A stretch of 26,500 nt of DNA from a virus. Each line of letters starts with the position of its first letter. The first letter of the stretch is position 1. Of the stretch, positions 5,273 to 11,040 are shown in pieces. The DNA is taken from the IMG/VR virus record IMGVR_UViG_3300009161_006369, positions 1 to 26,500 of that record; one strand, written 5' to 3'. The notes under the pieces are model-generated. The model ran no database searches. It saw nothing but the letters and a program-made list of their open reading frames with translations, and was not told the DNA's origin. Made by a program: the position numbers and the translations under genes.

Positions 5273-6161
5273 TTTTTCCACCTCTGTTTATCATTTCCAA
5301 GATAGCATGGTCTTTGCCTTTTAATTCTACATCCCATATTACATTTCTACCATAATCAGGAGGTAAATTATCAGCCATGTCCTTATGTGCTCGTGTATTA
5401 TCTTTACCCTCTGAATAATGAAATATTGGCTCGAATTTCCAGGTATTATAAGATGCATTAAAAGCTTCTTCTTCTGTATATCCATCAGAGAGCATTTTAT
5501 GATGCAATATATCAAATGTAATAGAATAACTAGGGAAATATTTAATTAAATTCCTTATGCTCCAAACACCCTTAGCATTATCATTATTCTCTAACACTAA
5601 TCTACTCTTTACACTGTCAGATAATCGCTCGAAATTCTTCTTAAATTTATCTGATATCTCTAAAGGATCTCCATCTTTACGACAATGTATATTTAATGGA
5701 TTATATGTGCTTCTCTCTAATTCAAATAAATCAAATAATTCCGCATGACTCTCTAAATCTGTTATAGAATTATTAATCACTTTGGGATCATCAGAAGTAA
5801 GAGAAATATATTCTGATGGATGTGCACTTACTCTAATACCTGTTTCTTTAATGGCCCTCTTAACTTTATCAATCTCATACTGTATTAATTTATAATTTGG
5901 CAGCTCAGATATATTTAAGTTAACCTCTGGATGATTTATTACAGGGACCAAATCACTCGAAATTCTATATCCCTTAATCTCCATAGCTGCACAATGTCTA
6001 ATAATTTTCTCTGTAGTGTTAAAATTATTTCTTACAATATCTGACAGCTTCTCTAATGACTCGATTTTTGATTTGCTCGAAAAACTCTTATATGTCATTG
6101 TTCGAAATTTAATATTTTTCTCGGCCAACACATTAGAGATACAACAAAGAGATAGTTTCAT
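5262..6161 (-). CDS. uvsE: UV-damage endonuclease (UvsE/UVDE)
   Basis: A 299-residue, full-length UVDE-family protein. These TIM-barrel metalloenzymes nick DNA 5' of UV photoproducts and other lesions and start alternative excision repair. The metal-binding residues are visible in order: H77 (VINHPEV), H114 (VSAHPSEYISL), H159 (NIHCR), E191 (VLENND), D217 and H220 (TFDILHH), H248 (IFHYSEG), H259 (RAHKDMAD) and E279 (DVELKGKD). The start ATG has TGATATAAT six bases upstream and only AGG three bases away, so initiation may be leaderless or depend on readthrough from upstream. It overlaps the following small gene. With the HhH-GPD glycosylase it would protect phage DNA from damage. Confidence 0.95.
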   Translation of the reverse strand: MKLSLCCISNVLAEKNIKFRTMTYKSFSSKSKIESLEKLSDIVRNNFNTTEKIIRHCAAMEIKGYRISSDLVPVINHPEVNLNISELPNYKLIQYEIDKVKRAIKETGIRVSAHPSEYISLTSDDPKVINNSITDLESHAELFDLFELERSTYNPLNIHCRKDGDPLEISDKFKKNFERLSDSVKSRLVLENNDNAKGVWSIRNLIKYFPSYSITFDILHHKMLSDGYTEEEAFNASYNTWKFEPIFHYSEGKDNTRAHKDMADNLPPDYGRNVIWDVELKGKDHAILEMINRGGKNGN

Positions 6162-6167
6162 ACACCT

Positions 6168-6176
6168 ATTATATCA
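6168..6176 (-). promoter_or_regulatory. Extended -10 box (TGATATAAT) at the uvsE start
   Basis: Minus-strand TGATATAAT lies six bases before the uvsE ATG. Standard spacing would put +1 on the A of the start codon, giving a leaderless mRNA. There is no -35 match upstream; a terminator hairpin occupies that space. Confidence 0.5.
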
Positions 6177-6181
6177 AACAA

Positions 6182-6213
6182 ATAAGAGAGATCATATTAA
6201 TGATCTCTCTTAT
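6182..6213 (-). terminator. 14-bp perfect hairpin between the 67-aa gene and uvsE
   Basis: ATAAGAGAGATCAT (6182-6195) and its exact complement (6200-6213) enclose a 4-nt loop. It follows the minus-strand gene ending at 6221 and precedes the uvsE -10 box. The sequence after it on the minus strand (TTGTTTG) is only a partial U-tract. The same DNA could also bind a dimeric regulator next to the uvsE promoter. Confidence 0.6.
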
Positions 6214-6220
6214 AATATAT

Positions 6221-6424
6221 TTAAATATATCCCACCATATCTAAACTTAATTGCATTTGTCTCATCACTGGGATAAAATCATTTACATCTATCTTCTCAT
6301 CTAATAAATGCTCGAAAATTTTAAGTGCATTCATCTTAGCACTCTCTGGCATATCAGGATAATTATAAAAATAAGAAACATAATCAATCAAAGCATCATA
6401 CAACATTTTATTTTTCTTTGTCAT
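6221..6424 (-). CDS. Unknown 67-aa helical phage protein
   Basis: A 67-residue, mostly helical protein (begins MTKKNKMLYDALIDYVSYFY, includes MPESAKMNALKIFEHLLDE). An excellent GAGGTGG ribosome site lies upstream, and only nine bases separate it from the stop of the radical-SAM gene, so the two form an operon. A hairpin follows. No family recognised. Confidence 0.7.
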   Translation of the reverse strand: MTKKNKMLYDALIDYVSYFYNYPDMPESAKMNALKIFEHLLDEKIDVNDFIPVMRQMQLSLDMVGYI

Positions 6425-6433
6425 CTTTCCACC

Positions 6434-6982
6434 TCATAATAATTTAATTCCCATCTTCCTTAAATATATTTTATCTATATAAGGAAAACCAGAAATATAT
6501 CCATCACCTATTTCTATTTCTTGTTCCATCATTAATTCCTCTGGTTTAATTTTATCAGAGAAATATATAATGTTCTGATTCTCACTCCCCCTTAATCCAC
6601 TCGAAATTCTTAATTCATCCTCATATCTACCATCAATCAAAACATCAATATAATTTAAACAATCCCTTAAACTAGAATTATTAATTTCATCTATTGTATA
6701 TCCAGAAAATAATATAATCCCCTTAGGTAAATTTAAATCATATAAGGGAATTAATAAATCTAAAATATCCCCTTGCTCTAATGGATCTCCCCCCGATATT
6801 GTCACACCACAAACATCCCCTATTTCTTTAATTATATCTAAGGGAAGAATATTTAATCCCTCGAATTTCCAAGTGGCAGGATTAAAACAATTCTTACATC
6901 CCTTAGAACATCCCTGAGTCCATATTACTAATCTTTTTCCTGGACCATTTACTTTAGATGTATGTATAGAATGAATTAACAT
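6434..6982 (-). CDS. NrdG-like radical SAM activating protein
   Basis: A 182-residue radical-SAM protein. The cluster motif CSKGCKNC (C25, C29, C32; CxxxCxxC) lies in a WTQGCSKGCKNCFNPATW context, preceded by NGPGKR, which closely matches class III ribonucleotide reductase activase NrdG (GPG ... GC-xxC-xCFNP-TW). VTISGGDPLEQ supplies the SAM-contacting GGDP motif. The family reduces SAM at a 4Fe-4S cluster to form a glycyl radical on its partner enzyme. No NrdD or other glycyl-radical enzyme is in the window, so the substrate is unproven, and an activase for another enzyme remains possible. The ribosome site (GGGAG, 12 bases away) is weak and spans a copy of the polar motif. Confidence 0.8.
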   Translation of the reverse strand: MLIHSIHTSKVNGPGKRLVIWTQGCSKGCKNCFNPATWKFEGLNILPLDIIKEIGDVCGVTISGGDPLEQGDILDLLIPLYDLNLPKGIILFSGYTIDEINNSSLRDCLNYIDVLIDGRYEDELRISSGLRGSENQNIIYFSDKIKPEELMMEQEIEIGDGYISGFPYIDKIYLRKMGIKLL

Positions 6983-7046
6983 AGGCTCGAATTTCTCCCT
7001 TATATGTATTATAAAATGTTGAACCTAATATAAGAGCTAAGGTAGA

Positions 7047-7070
7047 AAAGATATAATTAATTGTATCTTT
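7047..7070. promoter_or_regulatory. 24-bp near-perfect palindrome, operator-like
   Basis: AAAGATATAATTAATTGTATCTTT is self-complementary at 11 of 12 pairs, with no spacer. It lies about 65 bases upstream of the radical-SAM gene start on the minus strand. The form suits a dimeric repressor, but no protein is known to bind it. Confidence 0.45.
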
Positions 7071-7198
7071 CATATATAGGCTCGAAAAAAAGGAATATGC
7101 GAAATATATGCAGAAAATTACCTATTACCACTCATTTTAAATAGTTCAAATATTAAAATGGTCTTTGAAGGAAAAAAGCCCCGATAAATAGAAGATCA

Positions 7199-7281
7199 AC
7201 TTAATATATTTTTGTATGGACTTAATTTATTATTGTATGGATTAAGTCTATTATTGTATGGATTAAATCTATTTTTGATCC
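7199..7281 (+). repeat. 21-bp tandem direct repeats (about 4 copies)
   Basis: Units start at 7199, 7220, 7241 and 7262. The first three share the pattern AYTWARTNTATTNTTGTATGG (21 bp, loosely) and end in TTGTATGG. The fourth is 20 bp and degenerate, ending TTTTTGATCC. A 21-bp period is two DNA turns, so a protein bound to each unit would lie on the same face, as with iterons. Confidence 0.8.
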
Positions 7282-7285
7282 AATT

Positions 7286-7316
7286 AATATTCTAGCTAAG
7301 AGAATATTCTTTTTTC
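7286..7316 (+). terminator. Terminator-like hairpin with T-tract, no upstream gene
   Basis: AATATTCT (7286-7293) pairs with AGAATATT (7301-7308) around a 7-nt loop and is followed by CTTTTTT on the plus strand. It directly follows the 21-bp repeats. The AT-rich stem is weak. No plus-strand gene precedes it, so any transcript it ends would be non-coding. Confidence 0.5.
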
Positions 7317-7368
7317 CCTTATATATATTTTTCGAATTATTTGTTTGTTTTGATCCTAAAAATAATAA

Positions 7369-7405
7369 ATCCCCTTATAGTAAATGTCTATAGGGGGATA
7401 TTTTT
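7369..7405 (+). terminator. Strong orphan intrinsic terminator
   Basis: ATCCCCTTATAG (7369-7380) pairs with CTATAGGGGGAT (7388-7399) through 12 pairs, one of them G-U, around a 7-nt loop and runs into ATTTTT. It is the same C4/G4 type that ends coding genes elsewhere in the window, yet no plus-strand gene lies upstream back to 4782. Confidence 0.7.
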
Positions 7406-7471
7406 AATTCATATATGTTGTTTAAGAATATTGGATTTAATATATTCTATGTATATTTATCTGATTCCTTT

Positions 7472-7554
7472 GTCTCCACTGCATATATATATTTATCTAT
7501 AAAACGTTTATGTAGGGTATTAAAATGGGATTATGTCTCCACTAGGTCTCCACT
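7472..7554 (+). repeat. Three direct copies of GTCTCCACT
   Basis: Exact 9-mers at 7472-7480, 7535-7543 and 7546-7554, all in the same orientation; the last two are 11 bases apart (about one helical turn). I saw no other copy in the window. They lie upstream of the zinc-ribbon nuclease gene and may be binding sites for a regulator. Confidence 0.65.
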
Positions 7555-7750
7555 TTGATTTCTTTTGTGTATGTATTCTTTTTACACTTATCATTCTTTG
7601 CATTTTTGAGCATAAAAATTAGTGTTATTTCTATTTTTACAAGCTGAATGTATTTTATCAGGTATGAACACGATACATTCGAATTATAACAAGATAGTGG
7701 TTGATTTTGAGAGATTCTTTATTGTTGTTATGGTTTGTATAAATGTGTGT

Positions 7751-8728
7751 ATGAGAGAAGATAATTTTGTTTGTAGTGGTTGTGGTGTTAGCGGTTATAA
7801 AAGGCCGAGTGTGTTAAAAAAATTTAGGAATCATTTTTGTTCTAGAGATTGTAGTAGTAAACACAAGAATACTAATGTTGAAGTAAAGTGTTCTAGTTGT
7901 AATGTTTTGATTAAAAAAAAACAAAGTACATTAAATAAGAGTAAAAATCATTTTTGTTCTACAACTTGTTTTGGTAAGTTTAAAGAAAATAAAATCAAAT
8001 TAAATTGTTTGCAGTGTAATAATATTTTTTTAAGAGAGTTAAGTGCTATTAGATTAAATAATTTTTGTTCTTGTGATTGTGCTTATAAATACAGAAACAA
8101 AGCAATAACAATAAATTGTTCACAATGTAATAAAATATTTTTGAAAGCACCAAGCCAAATAAAAAATAAAAAGAATAATTTTTGTTCTGTAGAATGTCAA
8201 CATAAATTCGCAAATAAAAAGGTTCAAGTAAAATGTCTTGTTTGTGATGTTTTGTTTATGAAGTATTTATGTAATTCTATAAAAAACCCTAGACATTGTT
8301 GTTCAAAAGAATGTTATTATATTTTGATAAGAGAAAAAAAAGATTGGGGTAGTACGAGAAGCAAATTAGAAATTGCTATAGAGAATAAATTAAATCTGTT
8401 GTATGGTTTTGAGATTAGATACAACAAGACAGATATTGGTTATGAATTAGATATATATATTCCTGTATTGGATTTAGCAATAGAAATAAATGGAATATTT
8501 CATTATGAGGCAATCTTTGGTGAAAAAGAATTGTTAAGAAGACAAGAAATAGATAAAGAAAAAGTGGTGGAGTGTAGGGAGCTTGGGATTAAGTTATTTG
8601 TTATTGATGTAAGTAAAGATAAAAATAATAAGAAGGTTATGGCTCAAAGGATATTAGAGGTGGAGGGGATTGTTAGGGATAGGATTAGGGAATTGGGTTA
8701 TGTTGGTCAGATGGTTTTAGAAATTTAG
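7751..8728 (+). CDS. Five-zinc-ribbon, Vsr-like endonuclease
   Basis: Taken from ATG 7751 the protein has 325 residues. Five Cys4 modules, each CxxC then (F/C)CSxxC after about 17-19 residues, repeat at a 36-39 residue period (first cysteines C8, C47, C86, C123, C162). A nuclease core follows: YELDIYIPVLDLAIEINGIFHY (D234, E245, N247, H251), then EIDKEKVVECRELGIKLFVID. The core is closely similar to that of the nuclease at 4165-4782, which has two modules. The frame stays open upstream to 7622, but that N-terminus has no cysteine module and lies in AT-rich non-coding sequence; 7751 matches the paralogue's start best. No clear ribosome site, so the start is uncertain. Likely a homing or mobile endonuclease whose zinc ribbons read DNA (inference). 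Confidence 0.75.
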   Translation: MREDNFVCSGCGVSGYKRPSVLKKFRNHFCSRDCSSKHKNTNVEVKCSSCNVLIKKKQSTLNKSKNHFCSTTCFGKFKENKIKLNCLQCNNIFLRELSAIRLNNFCSCDCAYKYRNKAITINCSQCNKIFLKAPSQIKNKKNNFCSVECQHKFANKKVQVKCLVCDVLFMKYLCNSIKNPRHCCSKECYYILIREKKDWGSTRSKLEIAIENKLNLLYGFEIRYNKTDIGYELDIYIPVLDLAIEINGIFHYEAIFGEKELLRRQEIDKEKVVECRELGIKLFVIDVSKDKNNKKVMAQRILEVEGIVRDRIRELGYVGQMVLEI

Positions 8729-8731
8729 ATT

Positions 8732-8766
8732 AATCCCCTCTATTTTGTGGAGGGGATTTATTTTTT
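8732..8766 (+). terminator. Intrinsic terminator of the zinc-ribbon nuclease gene
   Basis: AATCCCCTC (8732-8740) pairs with GAGGGGATT (8750-8758) around a 9-nt loop and is followed by TATTTTTT. It starts three bases after the stop codon. Confidence 0.88.
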
Positions 8767-8819
8767 GTTATGGGATTTATTCTTTATGAGAAATTTAATT
8801 TTGTTTAGGGATTATTCTT

Positions 8820-11030
8820 ATGTGGTATAGATTAGCTGTTGTTGCTAAATTGATCAACAATCTTTATCCTGATAGTTTTTGGGTTAATGAGAAAAAAGAG
8901 AATGAATCAGGTGAAATTGTTTTAATTCCTAGACAAATTTCTTATGGGGAAAAGATGGGTGTTTTAGGGTGGATGAAATTATTATCCACTGGTCCAAATA
9001 ATGTTAATGATGAAGACAGATTATTAGATTTTTTAAATAAAAGAATTAGTATTGATGATAGTGGCAGAAAAGTATATCAATCTGTCAATAGAAGTTTAGT
9101 ATTATTATCAAATCCTGTTGAGGGTGGATTTTATATTAAAGAAAAAGAAGAGAATGAGTCTGGCAAAACAATTTTAATTCCTAAGTTTATTCCTCGTGGT
9201 AAAGAGATGGGTGCTAAGGAGTGGAAAAAATTATTACAAACAGGCACTCAATTTACTGATCAGGAAAGTTTAAATAATTTTTTAGTAAGTGATAAATTTA
9301 AGTATGAGGGTAGGAAGAAATTTTATATTCCTGGTGTGATAGGTAGTCCAACATTATTAAGTAATCCTATTCTTGGTGGTTTTTGGGTTAATGAGAAAAA
9401 TAATAATGAATTAGGGGAAGTGGAAACAAAACCTAGATTTATTGCTTATGGGGAACGGATGAATATTAAGGATTGGCTTAAGTTATTAAGCACCCATAAA
9501 ATTAATGCCAAAGACAAGGATAGCTTAAAGAACTTTTTAACTAATGATAAATTTAAGTATATTGGTGAAAGAAAATTTTATCTTCCTAATTTATCTGGTC
9601 AAGCTATTCTAGTAAGAAATCCAATACCAGAAGGATTTTATATTGAGGGTGTAGGTTTTATAGAACCATCAGCGCAAATGAATGTTTCTGAGTGGGGTAG
9701 ATTATTAAAAACTGATGTGATTAAGCAGAAGAAAAAAAGTTTGGAAGAATTTTTAAGTGACAAATTAATTAGAAATCATGATGGTGATTTAGTATATACA
9801 TTTAATCCTCAGAACAGATCAATATTATTTCAAAATCCAATCTCAGAAGGATTTTATGTTGGTGGTGATTTTATTAGTCCTGATAGAAAAATGAGTACAG
9901 GGGATTGGAATAGATTATTAGGCACAGATAATATTGTGGGAAATGACAGAGATAGTTTAAGAAAATTTTTAAGTAGAGATGGAAAAATAACAATAGTTGA
10001 TGGTAAGAATATATATAATTCTTTTGAAAGGGTTAAATTATTAAGAAATCCTGTTGAGGGTGGTTTTTGGGTAGGTAATAGATTTATTGAGCCTAATGAA
10101 GAGATGGGTATTGTACATTGGATTAAATTATTAAACACTAGTGGCAATAATGTTAGAAGTCAAAGTAATTTAAATGATTTCCTTGGTGACAGAAGAAGAT
10201 TCCGCACTATAAAAAACAGAAAAACCTACATACCAGTTAAGAGATCTTTCAGAGAGGGTTTATTTGGAGAAAGATTTAACAACTACAATAATGATGGTAT
10301 ATCTGTAAAATCTGGTGAACCTATTAAGGTATTAACAAACAAAACCAATATTTTGTATTTGGATTATGCTTTTAAGAAAAATGGTAAGATATTATTAGCT
10401 GTTGAAATTAATGGAAATCAGCATTATGGTTTTGTATCATTTGGTAAGAAATTATCATATCAAGATTGGCAAAAAGGATTAGAGAGAGATATCTTAAAAA
10501 TCAATTATTGCCATAACAATAATATTCCATTGTTGATATTTAATCATATGTTATCGCTTAAAGATTTTAAGTCTATTGTAGAAAAATTATATGAAAATTC
10601 CCAAGCTTATGATCAATATATACCTCAGCCTGTAATTGACAATAATGTTACAAATACATCATTGGAATTTATTAAGCGACAAATTTATTCTCATTTATAT
10701 CCTGTGTTTAATAATTTAATATCTTTTGAAAATGAAATATCTAAGAAAAATTATATAAAAGATACATTGATATTAATTTCTAAGCTTATGGGTATTTATG
10801 AGGGTGGTATTGACAAGACAGATTATGTAAAATCATTTGATGTTAATGTAGATTTGACATCTAATTATAATATTTGTTTAGCAATATATAATTCATTATA
10901 TCCTAATTTTCCATTAGATCAGGATGAAAAGATTACATATTCAGATTTATCTAGTGAGCAAAAAATTTACAAAGAAAAAACATTACCTATAAAGCCAAAG
11001 ACAATTGAACAAAATCCCCTTAAAGTTTAG
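8820..11030 (+). CDS. Modular-repeat protein with Vsr-like PD-(D/E)xK nuclease core
   Basis: A 736-residue protein. Residues about 13-476 hold six tandem repeats of 68-85 residues. Repeats 2-6 start with NPxxxGF(Y/W) at 98, 182, 267, 339 and 410, then have a W-(K/R/M)-LL-xT segment, a SLxxFL segment and often GRKxY. At 510-575 there is a nuclease-like core: LYLDYAF (D515), AVEINGNQHY (E529, N531, H535) and LERDILKINYC (D557), then IPLLIF. This matches the ExNGxxHY core of the two zinc-ribbon nucleases in the window. Residues 600-736 are helical and unassigned. I know of no family for the repeat; a modular DNA-reading array feeding a cleavage domain is the simplest model. It has AGGG about 10 bases before the ATG and ends in a terminator. 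Confidence 0.7.
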   Translation: MWYRLAVVAKLINNLYPDSFWVNEKKENESGEIVLIPRQISYGEKMGVLGWMKLLSTGPNNVNDEDRLLDFLNKRISIDDSGRKVYQSVNRSLVLLSNPVEGGFYIKEKEENESGKTILIPKFIPRGKEMGAKEWKKLLQTGTQFTDQESLNNFLVSDKFKYEGRKKFYIPGVIGSPTLLSNPILGGFWVNEKNNNELGEVETKPRFIAYGERMNIKDWLKLLSTHKINAKDKDSLKNFLTNDKFKYIGERKFYLPNLSGQAILVRNPIPEGFYIEGVGFIEPSAQMNVSEWGRLLKTDVIKQKKKSLEEFLSDKLIRNHDGDLVYTFNPQNRSILFQNPISEGFYVGGDFISPDRKMSTGDWNRLLGTDNIVGNDRDSLRKFLSRDGKITIVDGKNIYNSFERVKLLRNPVEGGFWVGNRFIEPNEEMGIVHWIKLLNTSGNNVRSQSNLNDFLGDRRRFRTIKNRKTYIPVKRSFREGLFGERFNNYNNDGISVKSGEPIKVLTNKTNILYLDYAFKKNGKILLAVEINGNQHYGFVSFGKKLSYQDWQKGLERDILKINYCHNNNIPLLIFNHMLSLKDFKSIVEKLYENSQAYDQYIPQPVIDNNVTNTSLEFIKRQIYSHLYPVFNNLISFENEISKKNYIKDTLILISKLMGIYEGGIDKTDYVKSFDVNVDLTSNYNICLAIYNSLYPNFPLDQDEKITYSDLSSEQKIYKEKTLPIKPKTIEQNPLKV

Positions 11031-11036
11031 GGGATT
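11013..11036. terminator. Probably bidirectional terminator between converging genes
   Basis: AATCCCCT (11013-11020) pairs with AGGGGATT (11029-11036) around an 8-nt loop. It overlaps the last codons of the plus-strand gene and lies four bases from the stop of the converging minus-strand giant gene. A T-rich run (TTGTTTTATTTTTG) follows on the plus side and TTTTG on the minus side. Confidence 0.8.
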
Positions 11037-11040
11037 TGTT

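Larger units (their letters stand above)
179..7087 (+). repeat. Dispersed polar motif CTCGAWW, 31 copies on one strand
   Basis: Copies of CTCGAWW on the plus strand start at 179, 207, 334, 1638, 1984, 2010, 2024, 2121, 3213, 3546, 3575, 3835, 3865, 4131, 4516, 4744, 4806, 4820, 4883, 4961, 4988, 5430, 5628, 5956, 6060, 6076, 6311, 6600, 6860, 6984 and 7081. In 28 of 31 the next base is also A or T. I found no reverse-complement copy in this region and none of either CTCGAA or CTCGAT after 7087. Copies fall in genes of both orientations, in all reading frames, in a tRNA and in gaps. Coordinates give the extent of the scattered set. Confidence 0.9.
6983..7750. other. 768-bp non-coding region, candidate control region or origin
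   Basis: No convincing gene lies between the radical-SAM gene and the zinc-ribbon nuclease. Very AT-rich. In order it contains the last two polar CTCGAA motifs, a near-palindrome (7047-7070), 21-bp direct repeats (7199-7281), two hairpins with T-tracts (7286-7316, 7369-7405) and three GTCTCCACT copies (7472-7554). The coding strand changes here from mainly minus to plus. Iteron-like repeats, AT-richness and the strand switch fit a replication origin or a bidirectional control region; this is inference. Confidence 0.55.

Noticed and set aside
5557-5748. 63-aa plus-strand frame inside uvsE
   Set aside because: Antisense shadow of a well-supported gene; no ribosome site or motif.
6016-6276. 86-aa plus-strand frame across the uvsE start and the next gene
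   Set aside because: It runs through the uvsE start, the 14-bp hairpin and the following gene on the opposite strand, so it is a chance frame.
7199-7281. CRISPR array
   Set aside because: The 21-bp units are contiguous, with no spacers between them.
7622-7750. N-terminal extension of the five-ribbon nuclease (43 extra residues)
   Set aside because: It has no match to the paralogue, is hydrophobic in an unstructured way and overlaps AT-rich non-coding DNA; the start at 7751 is preferred but not proven.
9854-10147. 97-aa minus-strand frame inside the repeat nuclease gene
   Set aside because: Antisense shadow; low-complexity composition caused by the AT-rich repeats.
8820-10250. TALE-like array
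   Set aside because: Repeats are 68-85 residues with Trp and NP-GF marks, not 33-35 residue helical-hairpin TALE repeats.
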